This document shows, piece by piece, positions 24,885-35,010 of a DNA stretch of 64,000 nucleotides (its first letter is position 1; every line of letters starts with the position of its first letter). The translations under genes and the position numbers were made by a program. The DNA is from Luidia sarsii. Lineage: Eukaryota; Echinodermata; Asteroidea; Paxillosida; Luidiidae. The stretch covers positions 2,168,701 through 2,232,700 of the forward strand of contig OX465114.1 in assembly GCA_949987565.1 (NCBI GenBank), read 5' to 3'. The notes below the pieces were generated by a model. It made no database searches, was not told the origin of the DNA, and saw nothing but the letters and a program-made list of their open reading frames with translations.

Positions 24885-25190
24885 TTTACTGAGTGCGTGT
24901 GTCCTTGAGGGTGGCCCATGCAGGGAGTCATATTATACAAGCACAGCACTTCCTGTCAGTCAGAGCGCAAGCAGTGCATTGTAGTTCTACGGAGCGTTCC
25001 AACACGCATTGTGTGGCAAATAAATGCGATTATAAAAAGTCTCACTAATAGTGGAGTCTGAATCGCGATTCAAATCCCACTCACAGACAATTTTTTTTTT
25101 GTCCACACACAGCAAAAAAAGTGGATTTTGAATTAGCGATTCCAATCGCAATCCACTAAATCATGATTTAATTTGAATTTTAATTTGAAT
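24885..25190 (-). repeat. Dispersed repeat family C, copy 2 (inverted relative to 11.4 kb)
   Basis: GTCCTTGAGGGTGGCC, GCACTTCCTGTCAGTCAGAG and GAATCGCGATTCAAATCCCA are the reverse complements of blocks at 11.4-11.8 kb in reversed order. Confidence 0.6.
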
Positions 25191-25199
25191 CTATCATTC

Positions 25200-25957
25200 G
25201 CCACACATATACAAAATAACTTCACACCCGGTAGCTGCCAACCTATCTGAAAGGAAATTAGGAATACTTCTGCTAAAAAAGAGGAATCACAGAACAAACT
25301 ACATTGGAAAATATGTCTATTTCCAAGCCCCCCCCCCCAAAAAAAAGGGATACATTTTTACCAAAAAATGGAATGATCCCTCTGAACTGAAAAAAAATAG
25401 GAATGGTTGGTAGCTATGTAACATACAAGGTGGAAATACATTGTACATTGGTCCTTGCTCAGCTTAGAATTACATCATCAACATTAGAGAGGTTTTGCAT
25501 GCGAATGGATACGCGTACGCATACATTTACAATGTAGCTATCCAGACTCATCATTAGGGGCCATTCTGCCCGTTTGAAATCCCGGCTATTGCCATGATTG
25601 CTGTTCACAATCCTAACGCTCTGTAAAAAAGTATAAAACAGAGTCTATTTTCGACACCATGCACCCACATGTTGAATACCAATCATTGAGACCGATCGAA
25701 GTCTTTCAAACTCACAAAAATGGCTCATACATATTCAGCGATTACTCATTTACGATAAACACCATACATAACAAGAATAAAAAATACAGGATATTGACTA
25801 GAAATTCAAATTTTCCGACACGTTTCTTCCTCACGGAGTGAGATATCGTCTGCACGTTTAGATAGTAAGTAGAGTATGACGTCATACATGTAATTGATGA
25901 CGTATCTGCACTAACTGTATCCATTCGCTTGCAAAACCCCTCTAATATCATTTGGAA
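25200..25957. other. Intron sequence
   Basis: C-run/A-run at 25328-25346 and otherwise AT-rich non-coding DNA. Confidence 0.4.
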
Positions 25958-25959
25958 TA

Positions 25960-26136
25960 CAGTGGAACGTCACTATAATGAACGCCGATATACCGAACAT
26001 TCCGCTTTAACGAACATGCCCTTTGGCTGCGGATTTTTGTGTACAAAATATGCGGCTGCAACTGCTATAACGGATGACCGCTATACTGAAGAATTTTCAT
26101 GGATCCTGGGATGTTGGTTATAGTGATGCTCCACTG
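25960..26136. mobile_element. pogo/Tigger-like MITE with TA target duplication
   Basis: Inverted ends CAGTGGAACGTCACTATAAT and, at the right, TTATAGTGATGCTCCACTG. TA flanks both sides (25958-25959 and 26137-26138). The CAGTNGAAC...TATAA(C/T)GAAC pattern is typical of pogo/Tigger-type termini. 177 bp, non-coding. Its right end is 21 bp from the 5' splice site of the Slp homology exon. Confidence 0.78.
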
Positions 26137-26163
26137 TAGTGGGAACCTTACTGAGGGTCTTAC

Positions 26164-26496
26164 CTCGCACTTCGTCGGCTCTCCTGTCTACTGTGCCGAC
26201 CACTACTAGGATAGTCCCTGGACGAGCGGCTATCCTGGCGGACCGGGGCGCTGCCAGAGCTCCGGCCACTCCGACCTCCCCCGCGCCTCTGCCGGCTGGA
26301 CTGCGAGGAGACGACGGACGAGGCGGAGGACGCCGAGCGGAGGTCGGAGGCGGTCAGGACGGGGAGGGTGGTGGGGTCGGTCCGCGAGTGCTTGGCCTTG
26401 GCCAGCGAGGCCTTGACCAGGTCCGAGCCAAAGAGAGGCACTTGGTCCACCTGCAGCTGCGAGTAGTGCCACTCGCCGGACTCCAGCTGAAGCTGC
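26164..26496 (-). CDS. Exon: Rab-contact segment of the Slp homology domain, then Ser/Arg-rich linker
   Basis: The exon opens with a G that completes Leu74 and then encodes 110 codons. SGEWHY (80-85) and FGSDLVKASL (96-105) match the second Slp homology segment, where the E-W-aromatic motif contacts the Rab27 switch region in Slp and Slac2 proteins. Rabphilin and Noc2 instead carry SGAWFF, which argues against that branch. From about residue 120 the sequence is low-complexity Ser/Arg/Gly (for example SSASSVVSSQSSRQRR), probably disordered. The acceptor is CCTCACAG after a C/T-rich run; the donor is GCGAG/GTAAGA (intron from 26163). It exits in phase 2 with AG, and T from the 16.8-kb exon completes Ser185. 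A pogo/Tigger-like MITE begins 21 bp into the downstream intron. Confidence 0.9.
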
Positions 26497-26660
26497 CTGT
26501 GAGGGTTGAGGCACAGGGGCAGGGGAGAGGTAGGAACAGGGAGAAAGACAAAGACAACATTTACACAACGTGAAATGGACTTCAAGTGATCCCAAACAAT
26601 GTCCGCAAGTTTCAAATTTCAGTGGTGCATCTGGGTCAAGGGGCCAATTACATTGAGCTG

Positions 26661-26987
26661 CTTCAAGGCCCAATACAACATTTGGAAGATCTGAAAACAT
26701 CAATGTACACAGATTTCCTTCTAATTTGCACAGCTTATAGATGGTTGTGATAGAATCCTCATGTTGAAATCTTGCGGTCTGGGATGCTGTGCTTTTCAAG
26801 AAATCTTTTTTTACAGTACAGAATGGTGCATAAACCATGATGGTTTTTTGCATTTTTCAAATTTCTCAGGTTAATATTTGAGCTATGGTAAAACCTTCGC
26901 AGTATTGCTTTTTTGGAATGTTTTTTGGTTTAACACACAATCTGTGGCAATGTTTTGACCTTTACCTGTGTTGTACAGGGCTTTTAA
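26661..26987 (+). mobile_element. MITE family K copy
   Basis: Ends CTTCAAGGCCCAATACAACA and TACAGGGCTTTTAAGCA; interior GATGGTTGTGATAGAATCCT and TTTAACACACAATCTGTGG match the 11.96-kb copy. It sits 160 bp upstream (minus strand) of the 26.5-kb exon. Confidence 0.7.
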
Positions 26988-26994
26988 GCATTCT

Positions 26995-27176
26995 CCCTTA
27001 GTTCAAACAATATTGCCAACCACACTATTTCACTTGATGCTTGTTGTACTTGACTCGTATCATTTGAAATACAAGTAGAACTTTGGCTGGCAACCTGATT
27101 CTTTTGATGAAGATTTCTCATGCTTAGGCAAATGTTGGTGCCGAACACTCCTAAGCGGCTGTATGAAATTGGCCCC
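26995..27176. mobile_element. MITE family G, right part
   Basis: ATTGCCAACCACACTATTTC, TGGCTGGCAACCTGATTCTT and AAGCGGCTGTATGAAATTGG match the second half of the 5.7-kb element. Directly abuts the family K element. Confidence 0.6.
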
Positions 27177-27279
27177 AGATATGCCCTTCACTATTTCCAA
27201 ACAGAAAAAAAGTTAAACCCAAATTTAGCAAACTCCCGTTGTCTCCAATGGCACAAGTTGAAACAATTCTCAAACAAAA

Positions 27280-28120
27280 TGAGAGGGCTCGACATTTCGT
27301 TCTAAGCAGGGCCCTTCCCAAAAGGCATTTTGGCTCAGTCGTGTATTTCTCCTAAGGCATCTTTCCCCTCAGGGTAAATGCCTCTCTAAAATCAAAGATT
27401 CATCACAGTATTGACAGCACAACATTAATATGGATGGTGCGTTATCAGGAAACAATAGCAGGCCCACCATCCATAGAAACAAACTATAAATAATCAATGA
27501 GTCTATGCAATGGCTATCACATTGACACCTGCATGAAACCATCTAGTAATTTATGTACCGGCACTAAATCAATAACTACCGTAAAGTAACACAACTGTGG
27601 TCATGCATGTACATGTACAATAACAACATTCAAAACCCAGTCTGCACTGGGATTTAAAGGGATGCTTTACTCGACGACAGTAAAAGAAATCGGTGTCCAA
27701 CCTTCGACATTTTACACAGGAACGTTTATTAAAAAAGCAACAGTAAAACAAGTAAAGAAAACATGCACTTGCTGGGAAAGAAATCTGAAAAAAAAGGCAA
27801 AGAAAACTTGGAACTAAGACTCAAGACTGAAACCACTGTGAAATCAGGCAATGGTTCTGCAAACAACATACACAGGAGTGGCAAGTGATTTCACTCCCAA
27901 AAGCGCATGAGTCACTCCGGTAACAACAATCACGAGAGCAAAAATTTGTCCAGCAAATCGCTCTTGTGGTTCTTTCAGAAACCATGCGTGCGATGTCCCC
28001 AAGCCATCGCTCCTAGCACGGCAGGCAGGCCAGTTCTGGCCGTGCGATTGAGGTTGAACATGCATTGCTTTCTAGCATGGTACTGCTGGGCTGGGCAGCA
28101 TTCTAATTTCTGTTTTAAAT
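27280..28120. other. Intron sequence with family B fragment
   Basis: A weak family B end at 27285-27335 (GGCTCGACATTTCGTTCTAA). The rest is non-coding. Confidence 0.4.
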
Positions 28121-28440
28121 GATATTGTTTTAAACTTTGTGGGTGCTTAACTATGATTTGAGCTATTGTTTTAAACATACATTTTATTCAATTTACTTTA
28201 ATTGCCACATTTTCTATGCTCTGTTTTGTTTTGATTATTTTGAATGGATGTATTGTTTTGTTTTACTTGTTTCCTACAGTTTTACTTAGCTAGTTTCCAT
28301 ACTATTTTACTATTTGATTTTATACTTTGCTGTTTAATTTTTAAATGTATTACAAAACACGGCCCCTTGGAAAAACAACTACGGTTGAATGGGCCACCGT
28401 GTATAAATAATGTGAAAGAAATAAAAAAAAATAAAAAAAG
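28120..28440 (+). mobile_element. Possible LINE 3' tail
   Basis: T-rich stretch followed by CACGGCCCCTTGGAAAAACA, GGGCCACCGTGTATAAATAA and an AAATAAAAAAAATAAAAAA end resembles the 3' untranslated tail of non-LTR retrotransposons. No reverse-transcriptase reading frame is attached. Confidence 0.35.
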
Positions 28441-28464
28441 TTGCACTAGATCTACAGTGTACAG

Positions 28465-28690
28465 GTAACATGATGTTTGCATTGAGGAGAATGAAATTCG
28501 ATGAGGGTTTGCCCTGCTTGATGTGAGAAACACCGAGTGCTCCATGCTGAATTTGCCTGATGCCTGATAATCATATTCAGGCAGCTCGGGCGGGATTCAA
28601 ACCCGCGACTCCTGCTTTCTAGTACGGACGTCTTAACCACTTAACCACCGAGCTGGTTGAGGTCGTGTGGTGGATTTGAACCATGTATAG
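28465..28690 (-). mobile_element. tRNA-derived SINE family 2, near full-length
   Basis: On the minus strand: A box TGGTTAAGTGG (28647-28637) and B box GGTTTGAATCC (28603-28593), spaced as in tRNA genes, then a body with CAGGCATCAGGCAAATTCAG and a tail CTCCTCAATGCAAACATCAT. The promoter boxes are close to consensus, so this copy could still be transcribed by RNA polymerase III. Confidence 0.8.
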
Positions 28691-29604
28691 CGGCGGGTAC
28701 TGCATTGCATCATAGATATAACATGATGCAAAATGTGAGTGCTCCATAAGTTCATCGCAGGATTTGAAGGTGCTACACTAAAAAATTACAGTGTATATAG
28801 TACATGCAATATTTTAGCTTAGACCATGGAGGAAGAAACCATGCTTAGACATCCATAACCAGCCTCCTGGAATGATCGTTATCAATCTATTACCAACAGG
28901 CCTGTAAAGGGATACCAATGTCAACTTGCCACATTGCAAAGTAATTACACAAAATGTCACTGTAGCCAACAGTAGTCTCATTTTACACCTATCACTTACA
29001 ACAATGTAGTTACATGTAGAAAGTTGAGTTTTTGTTTCGTAATTAGATATACATGTGTATATGCACCCTTCCTTTGCAAAAAGGTCCTGCTAGGATTGAA
29101 ACGAAGTCTAGCTGTTTGCATGTTGCACTCTAGTCAGTATTAAAGTAGATTGCAACATTTTTCAAGATTATTCTCGATATACATGTTATAAAAAACGCAG
29201 TGGCTCTTCACAGTATTTGTCAGGATGTTTAGCTCTTGGAACCAGACTATCAGCTCATAGACTGGTTCAACCAGCCTGCAATACTGACGAAATACAATCA
29301 AGTCAGGGAACCACACGGATGACTGCCGTAACAACAGCCACTGCGTATAAAAAAAGTAATCAACTGCTTTGCTTGCTACTTTTACATTGTCCTTCAAGTT
29401 TTCAAATGATCAGGCTAGGTACAAGTTAACCTTACATGTGACATTTACAAGGCAACTGTGAGATGTTTATAGAGAGAACTTTAACCACTCCGCACCGGGC
29501 CACATTTCATTGGCCCATGAATGCCAAAGAGCGTTTTTGAAAAATGCTATTTTCAAAACTCGCTTAACAACCGGGAGCAATACCCTGTGAAACAAATGAA
29601 TAAT

Positions 29605-29830
29605 AGTGCACTGTGTACAAGTGCGTCAAACCTGGCCCAATTGGACCGTCTGTGTGGCTTTTGTCATGCTACATGCTACATGTACATGTACAGTATTGTT
29701 TTGTGGTAGTCTGCAAAGAATCTTTGCTTCAAAATTGGGCAATAATGGTGCCCGGATTTGGAGGGGCCGGTGCATAGCAGTACCACAAGCTATCCAAATT
29801 CAGAGGTCCCGGTGTGAAGTGACAAAGAGT
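29605..29830 (+). repeat. Repeat family R4 copy
   Basis: GTGTACAAGTGCGTCAAACC to ATTCAGAGGTCCCGGTGTG, with the same landmark order as the 6.6-kb copy. Confidence 0.65.
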
Positions 29831-29999
29831 TGACTTTATAATTATACTGTGCATTTAGAATGGTTCCTCGTTGTGCTTAGAACAAGAATGCCTTTGAGAA
29901 AGGTCCTGCTAGGATTTAAACGTCAGGCCCACTAAATTTTTAGAACCAGAATGGATTAAAAATCTTCCCCAAAGCCTGCACCATTTTTCCGCACACCTA

Positions 30000-30980
30000 T
30001 CCTGGATTCTTACGATATTCAGTCGCTGACTCTCTCTCTCCAGACTCTCTCTCTCTCTAGCTCCGCTTTTCGTCCGAAATACAAGCCAAGTTTGTCCTTC
30101 CCCCGTGGTAGAAGGTTTCAGCTACCAGCACTTATCCTGAACTAGTAATGTACATGTACAACTGTACATACAATGCAGAAATGTGTCCATCGCTGGTTGA
30201 ACCATGAACAGCACAGAATGCCTGGTTGTAGTGAGGAGCACAGCTTACATGCAACTGTGTCAGGCTGGAGATCTGCTTCTGATTTATAACTGTTTGCATT
30301 GGCACGAACCTATGTTGGTGACTTCTAAAATAACAATGAATGTTAACACATCCGCAGAGTGCCTGGCGAACACGATCGGTTCCTTTCTCCGAGGCACACA
30401 GAGCATGAATGACTGGTACCCACTAATGACAGGCCTACATGCAAGTACTGCATGTGGTGAGAGCCAGTTGTTGCCAGCCCAGATGTTTCAACCAGCTGCC
30501 TGTACTGAACTGGGTTAAACTTTTATTGTTCAAGGCTGGTACCAGTCAGACTTTGGCTCCAGGCTTTTAGAAGATTAGGCCTGGGATTCTCAGACAAGGG
30601 GGTTGCAACAATATTTCCTGATACTCTGGCCTTGGTATGACATGCCATATACCGGTACATTTAGTATGACACACACTACAGTCACACACACACACACCCA
30701 CACACACATTTGTGTATCCTTGTGGAGACATGGCTTTGTTCTCATGTACTACACAACTGAGTGAGAAACAATGTTTTAAAAATGATCTCATTTCAACCAC
30801 ATTCACTTTCCTGAGTAGAAATTTGGATCATATGTCCCTTATGTGAAATACATGTATTTCATCAAAAATGTCCCCTTTTTGAGTAATTTCCAAATACCGG
30901 TAAAAGTTTTGTGAATTCCTTGTACACCTTTGGAATTTCCCTGTGGAGACCTATTTACCCGGGGCTACCATGTAACACAT
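30000..30980. other. Intron sequence with short microsatellites
   Basis: CT-rich run at 30028-30062, CA repeat at 30683-30708 and family B end at 29886-29945. No coding signal. Confidence 0.4.
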
Positions 30981-31139
30981 CTCTTTTGAGATGGAGATAC
31001 TTGACATGGTGTCACTGCAAACCTTCCACTTGGTACAAGTATGTAGTCCCACCATGTGGAAGGTATGCGATGACATCGTGTAAATCATCTCTTACCTCAG
31101 TTATTGGCTCTTCTCAGAGCCACACTCTGTCTTAAAGGA
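30978..31139 (+). repeat. Family H repeat with histone-type hairpin
   Basis: Holds GACATGGTGTCACTGCAAAC and then a 16-nt hairpin GGCTCTTCTCAGAGCC at 31106-31121 followed by ACACTC. Interrupted on the right by the family S MITE, after which related sequence (CGGTGCCAACGCAAGCCTTC) resumes at about 31523. Confidence 0.65.
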
Positions 31140-31520
31140 GATATTAGCGAGCTTTCGTTTTACGACGGGAGAAATCTAGTACAGTGATGCGAGCCGAACA
31201 TAGATCTGTGCATGCGCGAACAATCTGCAAGTCTCCGTACCGTTGAAATCTGGGAGTGCTTTGAGGGGAAATACATGTGTATCGTCCGGTCCAGAACAGA
31301 GCGTAGAGCAGTCAGTGACTGCGTTACGTAATGTCATGTTACCAATCCTCCGTGTGTAATTTGATACTCAGTGCAGTGCATGCAGTGCGTATACCCGCCT
31401 CCTAAACAGAACAAAACTGCTTCCAAACAGGACGGGAGCTTGGGTGCGTTAACGGTCACGGTCTGTGAAATACCCCGTACTGTGCGCTCTCCGTCGTAAA
31501 ACGAAAAACTCGCTATTTTA
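31140..31520. mobile_element. MITE family S, inserted in a family H copy
   Basis: Inverted ends TTAGCGAGCTTTCGTTTTAC and GTAAAACGAAAAACTCGCTA, extended inward by GACGG(G)AGA/TCTCCGTC. About 375 bp, non-coding. Confidence 0.72.
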
Positions 31521-31689
31521 CACGGTGCCAACGCAAGCCTTCCACTTGGTAGTTCCACCACGCAAACCCTCAAATCCCAGCTCCTATGGGTTCATATCTC
31601 AAAAGATGCTAGCCTCATCTCACCAGCAGCTTCGAGGGTCTATGTGTCACACCAATATAGAGCTACAAACTCATCGTAACTTGCGATCA

Positions 31690-31945
31690 ATCGCAAGACA
31701 ATGAGCAATGCACAGAAACCATACGGCCTATCACAACTTACGATGGGTTATCATAGATATTATTATGATGTTTGCGTTGAGGAGAAAGTAATTCAATGAG
31801 GTTTTGCCCTGCTCAACATGGTAAACACTGAATGCTCGTCGAGCAGTTTTTTCACGTCAAGCAGGGCAAAACCAAATTGAATTACATTCTCCTCAATGCA
31901 AACATCAGGTTATCATCTATGATGCAACGCGGTACCCGCCCTTCT
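31690..31945. repeat. Inverted pair of SINE 2 tails
   Basis: ATGTTTGCGTTGAGGAGAAA...GTTTTGCCCTGCT and its inverse AGCAGGGCAAAACC...TTCTCCTCAATGCAAACAT are separated by about 50 bp (31768-31907), forming a long hairpin. Confidence 0.6.
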
Positions 31946-32084
31946 GTGTTTAGGGTTTCAACAGATAAAACTGAGCAGTTTGAGATAAAATATGAAAAAT
32001 CACGCCATTTCCGGGAAATCCGGAAATTTCCGGAAGTCTTACATCCCTGAATGTAAGGAATGGAGAACCAAAGTCTGATGATGG

Positions 32085-32195
32085 CCAGAGCATACTGGTC
32101 AAAACGTTGAGTTACCACTCAGGTTCTTTTCCGAACCACACCTCTTCCTTTAAGAGACCTGATACATGGTGTCACCGCAAACCTTCCTATAATCA
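32085..32195 (+). repeat. Family H repeat with histone-type hairpin
   Basis: CAAAACGTTGAGTTACCACT, hairpin GGTTCTTTTCCGAACC (32122-32137), ACACCTC, then TTTAAGAGACC and GGTGTCACCGCAAACC. Located in the intron 95 bp past the donor of the zinc-finger exon. Confidence 0.72.
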
Positions 32196-32289
32196 AAATC
32201 TGAATCTGTGCCCGAGTGTAAACCGAGTGAAACTGTTTGTGGGCAAAGATGTTTCTAGTTTTTGTACTTGGTTCTGGGTGCAGACTTAC

Positions 32290-32511
32290 AGGTTCTTGTG
32301 GCAGATGGTGCAGAGCCACCTGCTGCCGCTGGGGAGTGTCACCTGACATCCCTTGCAGATGCGGTGCTGGCACTTGGGGCAGGCGTCGCCGGCGTTGAAC
32401 AGCAGGCCCAGTGGCTCGCGGCAACGCATGCAGACCCGGCCGTTGTCGTTCTCGTCCGCCGCATTGACGGCGCTCTTCTTGCGCAGGTCGTGCAGCTCAT
32501 TCTTCAGCTTT
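32290..32511 (-). CDS. Exon: zinc finger of the Rab-binding domain (Slp/Slac2 family)
   Basis: The exon encodes 73 whole codons. It opens with a charged helix end (KLKNELHDLRKK, residues 1-12) and then a FYVE-type zinc finger with eight cysteines: C27/C30, C44/C47, C52/C55 and C67/C70. Between the first pairs is the hydrophobic PLGLLFN segment (33-39), and WLCTIC (65-70) closes the finger. This is the architecture of the finger between the two helices of the Slp homology domain in zinc-finger-bearing Slp, Slac2 and rabphilin-like proteins. The acceptor is CCTCCAG ending at 32512; the donor is AACCT/GTAAGT (intron from 32289). The exon ends in phase 2 with CT, and the first base of the 26.5-kb exon completes Leu74. 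The long leucine reading frame upstream is the intron's CTC-repeat tract, not protein. The preceding exon with the first helix was not found. Confidence 0.92.
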
Positions 32512-32513
32512 CT

Positions 32514-33012
32514 GGAGGGCGGGCGCAATCGGAGGAGGAGGAGGAGGAGGAGGAGAAGGAGGGGGAGGAGGAGGAGGAGGAGGAGGAGGAGGAGGAGAAG
32601 GAGGGGGAGGAGGAGGAGGAGGAGGAGGAGGAGCAGGAGCAGGAGCAGGAGGAGGAGGAGGAGAAGGAGGAGGAGGAGCAGGAGGAGGAGGAGGAGGAGG
32701 AGGGGGAGGAGAAACAGGAGGAGGAGGAGGAGGAGGAGGAGGAGGAGGAGGAGGAGGAGGAGGAGGAGGAGGAGGAGGAGGAGGAGGAGGAGGAGGAGGA
32801 GGAGGAGGAGGAGGGGGAGGAGGAGGAGGAGGAGGAGGAGGAGGGGGAGGAGGAGGAGGAGGAGGAGGAGGAGGAGGAGGAGGAGGAGGAGGAGGAGGAG
32901 GAGGAGGAGGAGGAGGAGAAACAGGAGGAGGAGGAGGAGGAGGAGAAACAGGAGGAGGAGGAGGAAGACAAAATGATATTTAATGTCCAGGGGAGTCAGA
33001 GTAAAATCAATG
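32514..33012 (-). promoter_or_regulatory. Giant CTC-repeat polypyrimidine tract and AG-exclusion zone
   Basis: The plus strand is an almost pure GGA/GAA/GCA trinucleotide array (32522-32970). Read on the minus (sense) strand it is a 450-nt pyrimidine tract ending at the CCTCCAG acceptor of the zinc-finger exon. The next AG upstream on the minus strand is at 33014-33013, so 499 nt lack AG. A branch-point-like CTCTGAC lies inside this zone (minus strand 33000-32994). Reading frames of 150-258 residues across the array in several frames (poly-Leu, poly-Glu, poly-Arg, poly-Ser) are repeat artefacts. Confidence 0.75.
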
Positions 33013-33194
33013 CTATCAGTTATTTTACAAAATGAAGGCTTAGGCTCAGGCTTTGTCTTCATCTGACAAAACCTGAAAATCCTGACTGGGGTTGTTTGTT
33101 TCCGAATTTGAAGGTTTGTTGGCTTGATAGGTACAGAGTATTTACCATGAAACTGGGGCCAAATTGTTTTCAGATGCCTGTGATATTATGAGTA

Positions 33195-33450
33195 AGACCA
33201 ATATGACCTTGGAAGGCCTGATGTTTTGATCCTGGCAGGAGCTTTCTCCTGATGTGCTCTTGATTCAATGCCGCCTCTGAAAAGCTAATCTGTCTGTGGT
33301 GTTGTCACAAACAGGGCCCTCAGAATCCAGGCACCACTATCATGACTATTGTCCATGTTTTGAACAAAGACTCTTTTCAGCCTACCACAAAACCATATGT
33401 AGCGTGACAAAAGCCACACAGACATCCAATTGTGCCAGGTCTGACTCACT
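33195..33450. repeat. Family B fragment and inverted R4 copy
   Basis: GGCCTGATGTTTTGATCCTG (family B) is followed by R4 in minus orientation (GGGCCCTCAGAATCCAGGCA to CCAGGTCTGACTCACTTG). Confidence 0.55.
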
Positions 33451-33664
33451 TGATGCAATCTCATTGATTTATTGCACAGGTATTTATATTCATTGTTCTC
33501 AAGTGAGAGTCTTGACAACGGCACATTATTCAAAATCCCTTTTTAGCAGTCAAAAAAGCTACTGCGGGAGTTCACAGAGCCACAAAAATTGTCGAGGGAA
33601 TCTTATTTTTAAATCCTCGCAGGGGATTTCTCCTGAAGGATGGAGAAAGAGGGAGGGACAACAA

Positions 33665-33845
33665 CAGAAGTCGCAGGAGTCGCGGGTTCGAATCCCACCC
33701 AAGCTACCTGAATTTGAATTTGTTCATCAGGCATCGGGCAAAGCACTGGGCATTCAGTGCTTATTACATTGAGCAGGACAAACCCTCATTGAATTACATT
33801 CTCCTCATTGAATCACATTCTCCAAACATCATGTTATATCTATGT
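33665..33845 (+). mobile_element. tRNA-derived SINE family 2
   Basis: B box GGGTTCGAATCCCACCCAAG, body GGCATCGGGCAAAGCACTGG and tail ATTACATTCTCCTCATTG...CAAACATCATGTTA. The A-box side is truncated. Confidence 0.7.
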
Positions 33846-34059
33846 AACCAACAGAGATGCAATCTTACAATCGAATCAGGTTGGACATGTCACAGTAAAA
33901 CAAGCATTGGACCAATGTTCAGGCCCTGACATTCTGAAGGGCAAAACTGACCAGGAAAGGACCAGGGAGAGATTGAATAAAACAATACAGATGAACAAGG
34001 ACAGAGAAAGGGTAGGAATGTTGTTGGCCAGGACAGAGTGAGATCTAAAAGAAAGACTA

Positions 34060-34175
34060 GACGACCGCCAGAGCATACTGGCCGGAACGTTGAGTTACCA
34101 CTCAGGTTCTTTTCAGAACCACACCTCTTCTTTAAGAGACCTTATACATGGTGTCACTTCAAACCCTCCTATAAT
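34060..34175 (+). repeat. Family H repeat with histone-type hairpin
   Basis: GCCAGAGCATACTGGCCGGA, AACGTTGAGTTACCACTCA, hairpin GGTTCTTTTCAGAACC (34105-34120), ACACCTC, TTTAAGAGACC and GGTGTCACTTCAAACC. Confidence 0.72.
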
Positions 34176-34689
34176 GAGCATAACAGGCAAAATTCACAGC
34201 AACCAAATTTCATTCTTTCTTTTTCTTAATTGTTCCGGACTTAAGTACCTCCATGCTAGAATAAGGGTGTACATACAGTATATCATTTTCCAGGGTAGTT
34301 TTTGTTTCTTCTGCTGTATAATGAAAAAAAAAAGGCCTCCCTGGGGCTTTTGAAGCAGACACATTGTGGCATATGCTTCGTGGTATTATTTACAGGCATC
34401 CCCTTTCATCCCCTGCCATACATCAAACTCAAAATTGGGGTTTCGGTTACACTGTCTGAGGGATCGGGGCTATAAATTGCCATCAACTGGTTGTTAATTT
34501 GTGAAGGGGGGGGGCAGGGGGATTAGAACGAGAATGGCAGGTTAGCACGGAGGAACTAGGGGTGCGGCAGAAAACACAGCCTCTACTGATTCTGATAACA
34601 TCAAAAGTACATCATGCATGTCCGTTTTGAAATAATATGAAATAAAACAAAATGGAGTTTCTGAAGATTGTGTGAACAAAAAGATGCAT

Positions 34690-35010
34690 CAGGGCTCGAA
34701 TTTCCAGAAAAAAAATGGACTAGACAACGGGTCTAGTAACTGAAGACTCTTACTGGACCTGACCTACGGTATGTGCCATAAATAAGAAGGTAAAAACCCA
34801 ACAAATTGTGCAAATGTAGTGAAAAGAATACCATGAGATAATGCTGTTTACTTGTATGGGTCAAAGTCAAAGTTATATTTGAGTGCCAATTTCTTCATGG
34901 TGCAAGAAAAAAAACACTAGACAGCCGGTCCATTGCAGTCACACTCAGCACTAGACCGACGCTGAAATCACTAGACTCGGTCCACAGTCTAGTGGATATT
35001 TCGAGCCCTG
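34690..35010. mobile_element. hAT-like MITE, family L
   Basis: Ends CAGGGCTCGAATTTCCA and TGGATATTTCGAGCCCTG are inverse. ATGCAT is present on both sides, offset by one base. The interior repeats ACTAGAC/GTCTAGT. 321 bp, non-coding. Confidence 0.7.

Larger units (their letters stand above)
7753..32511 (-). other. Gene model: Slp/Slac2-type Rab effector, partial at 5' end
   Basis: Four minus-strand exons join with consistent reading frames: 32511-32290 (phase 2 out), 26496-26164 (phase 2 in and out), 16827-16673 (phase 2 in, phase 1 out) and 9809-7753 (phase 1 in, ends at TGA). Introns are 5,793, 9,336 and 6,863 bp. The joined reading frame has 921 codons without a stop. Residue numbers in the exon entries count from K1, the first whole codon of the 32.5-kb exon. 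Family knowledge: Slp and Slac2 proteins bind GTP-Rab27 through an N-terminal Slp homology domain and tether secretory vesicles or melanosomes to the plasma membrane or to actin motors. The zinc finger and the SGEW segment are visible here; Rab27 binding is inferred. C2 domains, present in Slp but absent from Slac2, are not seen in this window, so the subfamily is unresolved. Confidence 0.85.

Noticed and set aside
32262..33062. Long poly-Glu, poly-Arg, poly-Leu and poly-Ser reading frames of up to 258 residues
   Set aside because: They are translations of a GGA array. Only the zinc-finger end on the minus strand is protein, and it is bounded by a splice acceptor right after the array.
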